NCBI RefSeq assembly: GCF_004114915.1
Contig: NZ_CP022219.1
Location: 774,501-838,500, forward strand
Direction: 5' to 3'
DNA: 64,000 nucleotides
Source: Bradyrhizobium guangxiense
Lineage (GTDB): Bacteria; Pseudomonadota; Alphaproteobacteria; Rhizobiales; Xanthobacteraceae
Part shown: positions 18,587 to 27,127 of the stretch, piece by piece
Numbering within the stretch: the first letter of the stretch is position 1
Layout of the letters: every line of letters begins with the position of its first letter
Program-made: the position numbers and the translations under genes
Notes under the pieces: model-generated
Database searches by the model: none
The model's input: the letters and a program-made list of their open reading frames with translations, nothing else
What the model was told of the DNA's origin: nothing

Positions 18587-19207
18587 ATGATGTCCATGCA
18601 AGCCTATTTCGCCTTCGTCGCCGCCTGCATTGCGCTGGCGCTGCTGCCGGGGCCGATCGTCACCCTCGTCATCGCCAATGGCTTGCGCCACGGCACGCGC
18701 GCAGCGCTCATCAACGTTGCCGGTGCGCAAGCCGGGCTTGCCATCGTCATCGGCATCGTCGCGATCGGGCTGACCTCGCTGATGGCGACCATGGGCTATT
18801 GGTTCGACTGGGTGCGCTTTGCCGGCGCCGCTTATCTCGTCTGGCTCGGCATCAAGCTGATCTGGGCGCCGGTCGAGGGCGTCGAGCTCGACGCGCCGCC
18901 TCCGCCGCCGCGTGGCGGCTTCTTCCTGCAAGGGTTCCTGGTGCTGCTGTCGAACCCGAAAGTGCTGGTGTTCTTCGGCGCGTTCATTCCGCAGTTCATG
19001 GACATGAACCAGCCGCACTTTCCGCAGGTCGCCCTCTTGGGCGCCACCTTCATGGTCACCGCGGTAATGACTGACGCGCTCTACGCCATCGCCGCCGGCC
19101 GCGCGCGAAAGTTCTTCTCGGCCCGCCGCACCCGGATGATGTCGCGCATCTCCGGCGGCTTCATGATCGGCGGCGGCATCTGGCTGGCGCTGACGCGGGC
19201 GAAATGA
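18587..19207 (+). CDS. LysE/RhtB-family amino-acid exporter
   Basis: A 206-residue inner-membrane protein with about six hydrophobic segments. The N-terminal LALLPGPIVTLVIANGLRHGTRAAL is the conserved LysE signature, and FLVLLSNPKVLVFFGAFIPQFM is the characteristic fifth segment. A proline stretch (APPPPPPRGG) lies in the cytoplasmic loop. It probably exports amino acids or homoserine-lactone-like compounds. It is followed at once by the convergent N-formylglutamate amidohydrolase gene. Substrate unknown. Confidence 0.9.
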   Translation: MMSMQAYFAFVAACIALALLPGPIVTLVIANGLRHGTRAALINVAGAQAGLAIVIGIVAIGLTSLMATMGYWFDWVRFAGAAYLVWLGIKLIWAPVEGVELDAPPPPPRGGFFLQGFLVLLSNPKVLVFFGAFIPQFMDMNQPHFPQVALLGATFMVTAVMTDALYAIAAGRARKFFSARRTRMMSRISGGFMIGGGIWLALTRAK

Positions 19208-19210
19208 GCC

Positions 19211-20014
19211 CTACTTCAACAGCGCCGCCTTCAATTCGACCTCGATCTCGCCGAGGATCCGCGCCAGCCGTTTAGCCCATTGCTGCTGCCCGGCCTGGTC
19301 CGCGATCAAATCCTGCCGGATCTCGATGCCGGTGTTGACGAGACCGCGCCCTTCACCGTGGACGGGGATGGTGTAGTCGGTGAGGTCGCTGACCGCGTAC
19401 GGCTCGTTGTCGCCGACCACGAGATCGCCTTGCCCACGAAGATGCTTGAGCAGGAGCCGCGGCAGCACGGTGTCGCGATTGTAGAGCGTGCCGATATGCC
19501 AGGGCCGCGCCACGCCGGCATAGACGGGCGTGAAGCTGTGCAGCGACACCAGCACGGTCGGTCGCCTGGCGTCGATGCGGGCATCGATCGCGGCATCGAT
19601 GCGGCGGTGATAGGGCTCGAAGATCTCGCGCCGCCGCGCGGCGCGCTCCCGGTCCGAAATGCCGTCGTTACGCGGGATCGCGGTTGCTTCGGAAATGACG
19701 GGGATCGAGCTTGCCACGCCGGGTGGGCGGTTGCAGTCGATCACGAGCCGCGAATAGCGCTGCGCGATCAGATGGGCATCCAGCAGCGTGGCGAGCCGGT
19801 CTGCGACGCCGGCAATGCCGATGTCCCAGCCGATGTGCCGCGCCAACTCGGCCTCGGTGACGCCGAGATCGCCGAGCGCGCGCGGCAAGACCCGACCATA
19901 ATGATCCGAGGTGAGCAGGAAAGGCGATGTCCCTCCCGCATTCACTTCATGCACGGGCGGAATGTCGCCCTCGCCGAGCAGTTGATCGGTCGCCTCGGCC
20001 GTGTCCAAAGCCAT
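19211..20014 (-). CDS. N-formylglutamate amidohydrolase family protein
   Basis: A 267-residue metal-dependent amidase-like protein. RLVIDCNRPPG, IPVISEATAIPRNDGISD and VLVSLHSFTPVYAG are characteristic of the family related to HutG (N-formylglutamate deformylase), in which His and Glu residues bind zinc. The C-terminal part shows GDNEPYAVSDLTDYTIPVHGE and GLVNTGIEIRQDLI. No other histidine-degradation genes are nearby, so the true substrate may be another N-acyl amino acid. The ATG at 20014 is used. It diverges from the gamma-glutamylcyclotransferase gene. Confidence 0.9.
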   Translation of the reverse strand: MALDTAEATDQLLGEGDIPPVHEVNAGGTSPFLLTSDHYGRVLPRALGDLGVTEAELARHIGWDIGIAGVADRLATLLDAHLIAQRYSRLVIDCNRPPGVASSIPVISEATAIPRNDGISDRERAARRREIFEPYHRRIDAAIDARIDARRPTVLVSLHSFTPVYAGVARPWHIGTLYNRDTVLPRLLLKHLRGQGDLVVGDNEPYAVSDLTDYTIPVHGEGRGLVNTGIEIRQDLIADQAGQQQWAKRLARILGEIEVELKAALLK

Positions 20015-20089
20015 CCTGATTGCCTATGAAACGATAACGTGTCTAAACGGAGTAACGATATTGCAGCGACGTCGCAACGTTAGAACAGC

Positions 20090-20488
20090 ATGACCTCCGA
20101 TCGCCTCTTCGTTTACGGCACCCTGATGCGCGGCTTCGACCATCCGATGGCGCGGCTGCTCGCGGGCCATGCGGATTTCCTGGGTGAAGCGACCTGCCGC
20201 GGCCGGCTCGTCCTGGTGAAGCATTATCCGGGATTGCTGCTGTCGGATGCGGCCCCCGACGTCGTCCATGGCGAGCTCTTTCGGATGCGCGTGCCGGACG
20301 AGCTCCTGGGCGAGCTCGACATGTACGAGGCCTGCGGCGAGGGCTTTCCGGAGCCGACCGAATATCTGCGCCAGCTGGTCGACGTGACGCTGCCTGATGG
20401 CACCACGGAGAAGGCCTGGACCTACGTCTACAACTGGCCGGTCACCGATCTGCCGCGCATCGCGTCGGGGCGTTTTCTCGAGCACTGA
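20090..20488 (+). CDS. Gamma-glutamylcyclotransferase (AIG2-like) family protein
   Basis: A 132-residue protein of the GGCT/AIG2 fold. The N-terminal FVYGTLMRGFDHP holds the substrate loop YGTL, and LGELDMYEACGEGFP provides the acidic residue usually acting as catalytic Glu/Asp in the fold, followed by the strand AWTYVYNW. It may cleave gamma-glutamyl amines or peptides. The fold is small and substrates vary widely. It is monocistronic, with a palindromic repeat after the stop. Confidence 0.87.
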   Translation: MTSDRLFVYGTLMRGFDHPMARLLAGHADFLGEATCRGRLVLVKHYPGLLLSDAAPDVVHGELFRMRVPDELLGELDMYEACGEGFPEPTEYLRQLVDVTLPDGTTEKAWTYVYNWPVTDLPRIASGRFLEH

Positions 20489-20497
20489 CTGTTTTTG

Positions 20498-20544
20498 AGC
20501 ATGATCTTCTCGGAAAACCGCCGCGCACTTTTCCGGATCATGCT
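20498..20544. repeat. AGCATGATC palindromic repeat, copy 1
   Basis: AGCATGATC...TTTTCCGGATCATGCT forms an inverted repeat of about 47 bp. Copies occur at 33980-34026 and 46872-46918. Lies between convergent genes and may serve as a terminator. Confidence 0.75.
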
Positions 20545-21108
20545 TCAAGCCGACAGCACTTCCTTCACCACGCGCAAATCGACTTCGCGCTCGACATAGG
20601 TCCACTCCTCGGTCCGCCTCAGGAGTCCCACCAGCTCCTCGAAGAGCGAGGCGTGTGCGGGGGCGAATTCGAACCAGGTCAGGAAGTCGAAGGGGCCGCC
20701 GAGGTCGCGGCAGTGATAGAGCTGGCGCGCGATCGCAGGCAGGAAACGAAGGCTGCTGGCGATGTGATGCGACTTGTCCTCGAAGATCTTGCGGCGCTCT
20801 TCCTGCGTCAGATCCCACCAGGCCTGTGACTTGCGGATCGGGATCAGCGCCGCGGAGGTCGCCTCCAGCCGCCCGAGCCCGGCCTGCACCGCCACGAGTT
20901 GCTCCTTTTCGGCCCGCTCGGTGTAGCGCAGGGTGCTGGCAACGCCGACCAGCCGCCACGCATTGCGCGAGGGCACCAGGGGCAACGAGACGGCCTCGCT
21001 GTCGGTTACCGACAGCGCAGGGACGAAGGGCAGGGGCTCGCCCGTCACCGGTTCAATCGAGGTCACGCGCCAGCCCCCGCTCTGGCCGCCTCGAAACGTC
21101 CTGAACAT
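20545..21108 (-). CDS. cld: Chlorite dismutase, short dimeric type
   Basis: A 187-residue haem protein expected to convert chlorite to chloride and oxygen. The segments ERAEKEQLVAVQAGLGRLEA, RKIFEDKSHHIASSLRF and FLPAIARQLYHCRDLGGPFD match my recollection of the short Nitrobacter-type enzyme along its whole length. By that alignment His115 is the proximal haem ligand and Arg128 the distal catalytic Arg, spaced 13 residues apart as in that enzyme. The ATG at 21108 is used because the longer frame upstream runs into a dispersed repeat. No signal peptide, so cytoplasmic. No perchlorate-reduction genes are nearby. A role in detoxifying chlorite, or another peroxidase-like reaction, is possible. 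Confidence 0.85.
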   Translation of the reverse strand: MFRTFRGGQSGGWRVTSIEPVTGEPLPFVPALSVTDSEAVSLPLVPSRNAWRLVGVASTLRYTERAEKEQLVAVQAGLGRLEATSAALIPIRKSQAWWDLTQEERRKIFEDKSHHIASSLRFLPAIARQLYHCRDLGGPFDFLTWFEFAPAHASLFEELVGLLRRTEEWTYVEREVDLRVVKEVLSA

Positions 21109-21150
21109 GGCGATATGGAAGCGTGGAACCGGGCCGGGTTCAAGGGGCTC

Positions 21151-21251
21151 GTCATTCCGGGGCGCCCGTAGGGCGAACCCGGAATCCATTTCTCCAGCAT
21201 TCCGGTGGCCCGATGGATTCCGGGCTCGCGCTTCGCGCGCCCCGGAATGAC
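21151..21251. repeat. Dispersed ATTCCGGGG/CCCGGAAT repeat, copy 3
   Basis: Nearly identical to the copy at 15564-15664 (same ends GTCATTCCGGGGCGCCCG and GCGCCCCGGAATGAC). It lies in the divergent region between cld and dnaG. Confidence 0.85.
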
Positions 21252-21364
21252 GGAGCGGGCTGTGAACAGCGCGCATAATCCCGACAAACCTGACTTTTGG
21301 GCCCGCCGTCCCTATATCCCTGATCCCTCGCCCGACTCACCCGGTTTCGCGCTAGACACAGCCC

Positions 21365-23380
21365 ATGCGCTTCACGCCCCAGTTCCTCGACGAGCTTCGT
21401 GCCCGGCTTTCGGTCTCCGAAGTCGTGGGCAAGCGCGTCAAGCTGAAGAAGGCAGGGCGGGAATGGAAGGGGCTGTCGCCGTTCCAGCAGGAGAAGACGC
21501 CGTCCTTCTACGTCAACGACCAGAAGGGTTTTTACCACGACTTCTCCTCCGGCAAGCATGGCGACATCATCTCCTTCGTGATGGAGACCGACGGCCTGCC
21601 GTTCGCCGAGGCCGTCGAGCGGCTCGCCAATATGGCGGGCCTGGCGCTGCCGGCGGTGACGCCCCACGCGGCGCGCGAGGAGCAGCGGCGGCGCTCGCTG
21701 CACGACGTCATGGATCTCGCCGCGACCTATTTCGCGGAGACGCTGGCCTCGCGCCAAGGGGCCAAGGCGCGCGGCTATCTTGCCGACCGCGCCATCTCGC
21801 CGGCGACGCAATTGCAGTTCCGCCTCGGCTATGCCTCGCCCGATCGCTTCGCGCTGAAGGAGCATCTCGGCAAGCTCGGTGTTTCCGTCGAGGACATGGT
21901 CGAGACCGGCCTCTTGATCGGCGGCGACGATATCCCTGTGCCGTATGACCGCTTCCGCGATCGCGTGATGTTTCCGATCACGGATTTGCGCGGCCGCGTC
22001 ATCGCCTTTGGCGGGCGCGCGCTGGAGAAGGACGTTCCGGCAAAGTACCTGAACTCGCCGGAGACGCCGCTCTTCCACAAGGGCGACAACCTCTACAACC
22101 ACCAGACCGCGCGCAAAGCCACCTATGACGGCAGCGCGCTGATCGTGGTCGAAGGCTATGTCGACGTCATCGCCATGGTCACCGCGGGCTTTCCCGGCAG
22201 CGTCGCGCCGCTCGGCACCGCGCTCACCGAAAGCCAGCTCGCTCTGCTCTGGAAGATGGCGGACGAGCCGATCCTCTGCTTCGACGGCGACCGCGCCGGC
22301 CAGAAGGCGGCCTATCGTGCCGCCGATCTCGCGCTGCCCTTCCTCGCACCGGGAAAGAGTCTTCGCTTCGCGCTGCTGCCGGAGGGGCAGGACCCTGACG
22401 ATCTCGCGCGCTCCGGCGGCCGCGGCGCGATCGAGGAGGTGATCGGAGCGGCCCGTCCGCTCGCCGACATGATCTGGTCGCGCGAGCTCGAAGGCGGCAA
22501 TTTCGCCACGCCCGAGCGCCGCGCCGCGCTGGAGGCGCGCATCAAGGAGCTCACCAACGGCATCCGCGACGAGGTGGTGCGGCGCTATTATCGCGACGAG
22601 TTCATCGAGCGGCTGCAGCGCACCTTTGCTCCCGACGGCGGGCGCGGCGGTTTCGGCGGCCGGGGCAATTTCCGCCAAGGCCAGGGTGGCGGCGGCCGTC
22701 CGTTCCAGCCGAGGAGTGGGGGCGCGAATCGATTCGGTGGTCAGGGATTCGGCGGAGGACGCCGCGGCGCCCCTGGCCCCACCATGCTACCGTCTGGCCC
22801 CTATCAGGCGGCCAGCCCCCAGCTGGCGGCCAGCCCGATCATGAAAGGCCAGCGCAGCGCCATCTCCCGCCGGGAGGCCCTGATCCTGCAATGCCTGATC
22901 AACCACCCCTGGCTGCTGCACGACCACCTCGAAGAGGTCGCGGCCCTGGAGCTCGCCCATCCCGAGGCGCATAAGCTCAGGGCCGGCATCATCGCCGCCT
23001 TCGCCAACGACCATCACCATTCCCCGGACCCCGAGGAGCAGGCCGAGAAGATGCGCGGCGATCTCGATCGGGGCGGATTTTCGCAAGTTCTTCAAAGGGT
23101 TGAGAGCGGTATCACCACCGCGGCGGTGTGGGGCGCGCGCGAGGGCGCCGCTCGGGACGACGTTCTTGCGACATGGCATCAGCTGGTTGCCTTGCATCGG
23201 CAATGGCATTCACTACTTAGAGAGTTGAAGGACGCCGAGCTGGCCTTGGGGGAGGACCCCAGCGAGGCCAATTTGGCGTGGCTGCGTGACGTCAAGGCTC
23301 GGATAGGCGAAGTCGATGGCACCGAGGCCCTCATTGAGGGGTTTGGCGAGCTGTCGGGCCGGCTTCAGAAGAGCATGTGA
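21365..23380 (+). CDS. dnaG: DNA primase
   Basis: A 671-residue replication primase that lays RNA primers at the fork with DnaB helicase. The Toprim core is intact: IVVEGYVDVIAM gives the Glu, and ILCFDGDRAGQKAA gives the DxD-type Asp pair. The DnaB-interaction domain occupies the C-terminus after a long Gly/Arg-rich linker (about residues 418-475, GGRGGFGGRGNFRQG and following). The N-terminal zinc-ribbon fold is recognisable (GLSPFQQEKTPSFYV...GFYHDFSSGKHGDIISF), but all four zinc ligands are replaced (Ser38, Gln41, Asp59, Ser62 where Cys, His, Cys, Cys are usual). rpoD follows 379 bp downstream, as in the macromolecular-synthesis block. Confidence 0.97.
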   Translation: MRFTPQFLDELRARLSVSEVVGKRVKLKKAGREWKGLSPFQQEKTPSFYVNDQKGFYHDFSSGKHGDIISFVMETDGLPFAEAVERLANMAGLALPAVTPHAAREEQRRRSLHDVMDLAATYFAETLASRQGAKARGYLADRAISPATQLQFRLGYASPDRFALKEHLGKLGVSVEDMVETGLLIGGDDIPVPYDRFRDRVMFPITDLRGRVIAFGGRALEKDVPAKYLNSPETPLFHKGDNLYNHQTARKATYDGSALIVVEGYVDVIAMVTAGFPGSVAPLGTALTESQLALLWKMADEPILCFDGDRAGQKAAYRAADLALPFLAPGKSLRFALLPEGQDPDDLARSGGRGAIEEVIGAARPLADMIWSRELEGGNFATPERRAALEARIKELTNGIRDEVVRRYYRDEFIERLQRTFAPDGGRGGFGGRGNFRQGQGGGGRPFQPRSGGANRFGGQGFGGGRRGAPGPTMLPSGPYQAASPQLAASPIMKGQRSAISRREALILQCLINHPWLLHDHLEEVAALELAHPEAHKLRAGIIAAFANDHHHSPDPEEQAEKMRGDLDRGGFSQVLQRVESGITTAAVWGAREGAARDDVLATWHQLVALHRQWHSLLRELKDAELALGEDPSEANLAWLRDVKARIGEVDGTEALIEGFGELSGRLQKSM

Positions 23381-23759
23381 TGAAAAGAATCATGCGGACG
23401 GCCAGGGCCGGAACCGCTAAAAGACTCGCCAAATCCTGGGTTTGGCGGCAAAAACAGGGTTAATCGAGGCTTAACGGTCTTGTAGCACTTTGGCCACCAG
23501 GCGGCCGCAGGCAGAACAGACGCGTCAGGAATGAATCCGCGCAATCGCTGTTGGCACTACACCTGCATCCGCTGCGACAAAGAGGCTGACGAAGCGTTAG
23601 GCAATTCCGGCGAGAGAAAGTTGGGGGTGGCGAGACAATTGTGCGCCGCCCTTTCCGTGTCGAGAGCTGCCGAAGCGAGAGCGTCGAGCAACAGGTTCAG
23701 GTGAATTCACGCAAGGCGCGGGAGAAGCGCCTCGCATGAAGCGCGTTTAGGAGCAATGG
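23381..23759 (+). other. dnaG-rpoD intergenic region
   Basis: A 379-bp leader. A hairpin CGCCAAA/TTTGGCG (23427-23447) without T tract could be an attenuator after dnaG. A 57-codon frame starting ATG at 23531 contains WHYTCIRCDKEADEAL with a CxxC pair. Its AGGA abuts the start codon, so translation is doubtful. The rpoD start is preceded by TTAGGAGC. I could not assign a promoter. Confidence 0.4.
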
Positions 23760-25901
23760 ATGGCCACCAAGGCAAAGACGCTGCAGGCGAAGGACAAGGA
23801 AAAAGACGACAAGGCAGCGGACGCGCCGGAGAAGGATTCCCAGGACGCGCCCTCGCCGTTGCTCGATCTGTCCGACGCGGCCGTGAAGAAGATGATCAAG
23901 CAGGCCAAGAAGCGCGGCTTCGTGACCTTCGATCAGCTCAACGAAGTCTTGCCGTCGGACCAGACCTCGCCCGAACAGATCGAGGACATCATGTCGATGC
24001 TCTCGGACATGGGCATCAACGTCACCGAAGCCGACGATAGCGAAGGCGAGGACGAGAAGGACGAGGGTGACGACGAGACCGATAACGAGCTCGTCGAGGT
24101 CACCCAGAAGGCCGTCACCGAGGTCAAGAAGAGCGAGCCGGGCGAGCGCACCGACGATCCCGTGCGCATGTATCTGCGCGAGATGGGCACGGTCGAGCTG
24201 CTCTCCCGCGAAGGCGAAATCGCGATCGCCAAGCGCATCGAGGCCGGCCGCGAGGCGATGATCGCGGGCCTCTGCGAGAGCCCGCTGACCTTCCAGGCCA
24301 TCATCATCTGGCGCGACGAGCTCAACGAAGGCAAGATCTTCCTCCGAGACATCATCGATCTCGAAGCCACCTATGCCGGCCCCGACGCCAAGGGCGGCAT
24401 GAACACCGCGATGATCGCCGGCCCCACCGGCGAGAACGGCGAAGCCGCGGCTGAAGGCGGCGAGGCCGCCGCGGCTGTTGCTGCGCCCGCGCATGTCGCC
24501 CCGCCGGCGGCGCCGCCGTCGCCGACCCCGTTCCGTGCCGCGCCTGCCGGCGGTGGCACCGAGGCCGGCGAGGAGAAGGATCCCGGCGAAGCGGCCGCCG
24601 AATCCGACATGGACGACGACGAGTTCGAGAACCAGATGTCGCTGGCGGCGATCGAGGCCGAGCTCAAGCCGAAGGTGGTCGAGATCTTCGACAAGATCGC
24701 CGACAGCTACAAGAAGCTGCGCAAGCTTCAGGAGCAGGACATCCAGAACCAGCTCCAGAACGAGTCGCTCTCGCCGCACCAGGAGCGCAAGTACAAGAAG
24801 CTGAAGGACGAGATCATCGTCGAGGTGAAATCGTTGCGCCTCAACCAGGCGCGGATCGATTCACTCGTCGAGCAGCTCTACGACATCAACAAGCGCCTCG
24901 TCTCGCATGAGGGGCGCCTGATGCGCCTTGCCGACAGCCACGGCGTCGCGCGCGAGGACTTCCTGCGCAACTACACCGGCTCGGAGCTCGATCCGCGCTG
25001 GCTCAACCGTGTCTCGAAGCTCTCGGCCAAGGGCTGGAAGAACTTCGTCCACCACGAGAAGGACCGCATCAAGGACCTGCGCCACGAGGTGCATCAGCTC
25101 GCGGCCCTGACCGGCCTCGAGATCGTCGAGTTCCGCAAGATCGTGCACTCCGTGCAGAAGGGCGAGCGCGAGGCACGCCAGGCCAAGAAGGAGATGGTGG
25201 AAGCCAACCTCCGTCTCGTGATCTCGATCGCCAAAAAGTACACCAACCGCGGTCTGCAATTCCTCGACCTGATCCAGGAAGGCAACATCGGCCTGATGAA
25301 GGCGGTCGACAAGTTCGAGTACCGCCGCGGCTACAAGTTCTCGACCTACGCCACGTGGTGGATCCGGCAGGCGATCACCCGCAGCATTGCGGACCAGGCC
25401 CGCACCATCCGCATCCCCGTGCACATGATCGAGACGATCAACAAGATCGTGCGCACCAGCCGCCAGATGCTCAACGAGATCGGCCGCGAGCCGACCCCGG
25501 AAGAGCTGGCGGAAAAGCTCGGCATGCCCCTGGAGAAGGTCCGCAAGGTCCTCAAGATCGCCAAGGAGCCGCTGTCGCTCGAAACTCCCGTCGGTGACGA
25601 AGAGGATTCACACCTCGGCGATTTCATCGAGGACAAGAACGCGATCCTGCCGATCGACGCCGCGATCCAGTCCAATTTGCGCGAGACCACGACGCGCGTG
25701 CTGGCCTCGCTCACCCCGCGCGAAGAGCGTGTGCTGCGCATGCGCTTCGGCATTGGCATGAACACCGACCACACGCTGGAAGAAGTCGGCCAGCAGTTCT
25801 CGGTGACGAGAGAGCGTATCCGCCAGATCGAAGCCAAGGCGCTGCGGAAGCTCAAGCATCCGTCGCGGTCGCGGAAGCTGCGGAGCTTCTTGGATAATTG
25901 A
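23760..25901 (+). CDS. rpoD: RNA polymerase primary sigma factor (sigma-70)
   Basis: A 713-residue housekeeping sigma factor. Region 1.1 (about residues 35-95) reads [28 protein letters not shown]. Region 1.2 begins [22 protein letters not shown]. After a long non-conserved region come region 2 ([48 protein letters not shown]), region 3 ([32 protein letters not shown]) and region 4 with the helix-turn-helix ([32 protein letters not shown]). An Ala/Pro/Gly-rich low-complexity insert occupies roughly residues 220-290. A strong terminator follows. Confidence 0.99.
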   Translation: MATKAKTLQAKDKEKDDKAADAPEKDSQDAPSPLLDLSDAAVKKMIKQAKKRGFVTFDQLNEVLPSDQTSPEQIEDIMSMLSDMGINVTEADDSEGEDEKDEGDDETDNELVEVTQKAVTEVKKSEPGERTDDPVRMYLREMGTVELLSREGEIAIAKRIEAGREAMIAGLCESPLTFQAIIIWRDELNEGKIFLRDIIDLEATYAGPDAKGGMNTAMIAGPTGENGEAAAEGGEAAAAVAAPAHVAPPAAPPSPTPFRAAPAGGGTEAGEEKDPGEAAAESDMDDDEFENQMSLAAIEAELKPKVVEIFDKIADSYKKLRKLQEQDIQNQLQNESLSPHQERKYKKLKDEIIVEVKSLRLNQARIDSLVEQLYDINKRLVSHEGRLMRLADSHGVAREDFLRNYTGSELDPRWLNRVSKLSAKGWKNFVHHEKDRIKDLRHEVHQLAALTGLEIVEFRKIVHSVQKGEREARQAKKEMVEANLRLVISIAKKYTNRGLQFLDLIQEGNIGLMKAVDKFEYRRGYKFSTYATWWIRQAITRSIADQARTIRIPVHMIETINKIVRTSRQMLNEIGREPTPEELAEKLGMPLEKVRKVLKIAKEPLSLETPVGDEEDSHLGDFIEDKNAILPIDAAIQSNLRETTTRVLASLTPREERVLRMRFGIGMNTDHTLEEVGQQFSVTRERIRQIEAKALRKLKHPSRSRKLRSFLDN

Positions 25902-25922
25902 TCGCAGATAGTGATCCAAAGC

Positions 25923-25956
25923 AAAACGGCGGGCCTTGGCCCGCCGTTTTTGTTTT
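25923..25956 (+). terminator. rpoD terminator
   Basis: AAAACGGCGGGCC-TT-GGCCCGCCGTTTT stem followed by TGTTTT, 20 bp after the rpoD stop. An almost identical stem occurs at 26776-26801. Confidence 0.93.
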
Positions 25957-25958
25957 GT

Positions 25959-26039
25959 CGTCATTACGAGCGCAGCGAAGCAATCCAGAGTCTTTCTGCG
26001 GAGACATTGCTGGGTTGCTCCGCTGCGCTCGTAATGACG
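25959..26039. repeat. Inverted repeat CGTCATTACGAGCGCAGCG
   Basis: Left arm CGTCATTACGAGCGCAGCG and right arm CGCTGCGCTCGTAATGACG, with inner partial pairing (AGCAATCCAG/CTGGGTTGCT). This is an ~80-bp long palindromic element between rpoD and the convergent small gene. Confidence 0.8.
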
Positions 26040-26054
26040 GAGAGAGCTGAAGGC

Positions 26055-26291
26055 CTACTTCTTCTTCGCCCCCACCCGCTCGATCCGCTTGATCTCCAGC
26101 GCCGGGCGGCCGCTCTTTTCCGCGATCTCGCGGTCCTGCTCCATGATGAAGCTGCGGGCGGGTTCGTCGCCGTCGAGGCCGCCGAGCAGCTCGGAGGGGA
26201 CGCGGCGGTTGGAGCGTTGGGAATCGTCTTCATAGACGACGTTGAAGAAGGCGAATTCGCCTTTGGGATTGGTTCCAGGTTTCTTGGCCAT
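26055..26291 (-). CDS. Conserved hypothetical protein, 78 aa
   Basis: A small basic, hydrophilic protein MAKKPGTNPKGEFAFFNVVY... ending KRIERVGAKKK. Clear codon bias and a Lys-rich tail argue for a real gene. The motif RRVPSELLGGLDGDEPARSF is likely a conserved core. No membrane segment or known domain. It is convergent with rpoD and separated from it by an inverted repeat. Function unknown. Confidence 0.7.
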   Translation of the reverse strand: MAKKPGTNPKGEFAFFNVVYEDDSQRSNRRVPSELLGGLDGDEPARSFIMEQDREIAEKSGRPALEIKRIERVGAKKK

Positions 26292-26422
26292 GGCGGCTTG
26301 TCGTCGATTGCAGGGCCGCAGTCAAATGACTTTGGCGGGTCAATTGCTCAAACGGCAGTGCACTACCTCTCCCGCAAGCGCAGGGCGATCGCTTATGACT
26401 TGTAGCGTCGGCCGGTGCACAC

Positions 26423-26556
26423 GCCTCGTCCTTCGAGACGACCGCTGCGCGGTCTCTTCAGGATGAGGCTAAACAGTATGCGTGCTCGTTGAAACGGTCG
26501 CCACGCCCTCGGTCCTCATCCTGAGGGCCCGCCAATGGCGGGCGTCTCGAAGGATG
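26423..26556. repeat. Pair of CCTCATCCTGAGG/TTCGAGACG repeats in opposite orientation
   Basis: A unit CCTTCGAGACGACCGCTGCGC...CAGGATGAGG (26423-26468) is followed by its inverted counterpart CCTCATCCTGAGG...GTCTCGAAGGATGG (26515-26556). Each has an internal palindrome (GACCGCTGCGCGGTC; GGCCCGCCAATGGCGGGC). Confidence 0.7.
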
Positions 26557-27127
26557 GCCACAGGCGAGATCCCCCTATATGCGCTTGCCCTGACCGCAAG
26601 GGGGAGAGGTGGACGAACCGCAGTCTCTGACCGACCTGAAGCATTCCGCTCTCGGTGCGGCCCGAGCGGAGGGCCTGATCTGGCTGATTGATATCTGCTA
26701 GGGGGAGGGGCATGCGGAGCCCAATGCCAGACGTTGATGCCGTCTGTGGCGTTCTTCGCGAAGACCTTGCCTCATAAACGGCGGGCCGAGGCCCGCCGTT
26801 TATTTTGGTCTTCAGTGTCACCCGGGGCTGGCAGGGCGACAACCTAAAATAGAAGGGTATAGAAGACGCGCTGTGATGGCAAGGCAAATCGTGGCGGCGT
26901 TGGTGTCGCACCGAGCACATCAGATATGCGCCGGTTGCGACATGCGGTTCCCACACGCACCGAAGCAATTGTTTGGATTATCGAACCACTTTATTCATCC
27001 CGCAGCCTTTGCGATGCAGCATATGTGGCGCGTTGTGTCGGAAGTTGCACGGGGCTGCACATCTTCCTGCCTGCGTGCAGATGGCGTGATGCCAATCTCT
27101 TAGTGCGCACGCTTCGCGTGACGCGCA
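26557..27127 (+). other. Long non-coding stretch with possible structured RNA
   Basis: No convincing coding frame was seen. Between about 26600 and 26775 several hairpins occur (CCGCTCTCGG...CCGAGCGG; CAGACG...CGTCTG; TCTTCGCGAAGA), and the segment ends in a strong terminator at 26776-26806, so a plus-strand small RNA ending there is possible. From 26810 to 27127 I see nothing recognisable. Confidence 0.3.
26776..26806 (+). terminator. Orphan intrinsic terminator
   Basis: AAACGGCGGGCC-GA-GGCCCGCCGTTT followed by ATTTT. The stem equals that of the rpoD terminator but no coding sequence precedes it, which points to a non-coding transcript or a duplicated terminator. Confidence 0.8.

Noticed and set aside
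23427..23447. Terminator between dnaG and rpoD
   Set aside because: The hairpin is good but followed by GCAAAAAC rather than T residues, so it is described only as a hairpin in the spacer.
25959..26039. Possible CRISPR-like repeat pair after rpoD
   Set aside because: Only one pair of arms, in inverted orientation. No direct repeats with regular spacers anywhere in the window.
26873..27103. 76-codon plus-strand frame in the non-coding stretch
   Set aside because: Codon use is atypical, there is no ribosome-binding site and no recognisable motif.
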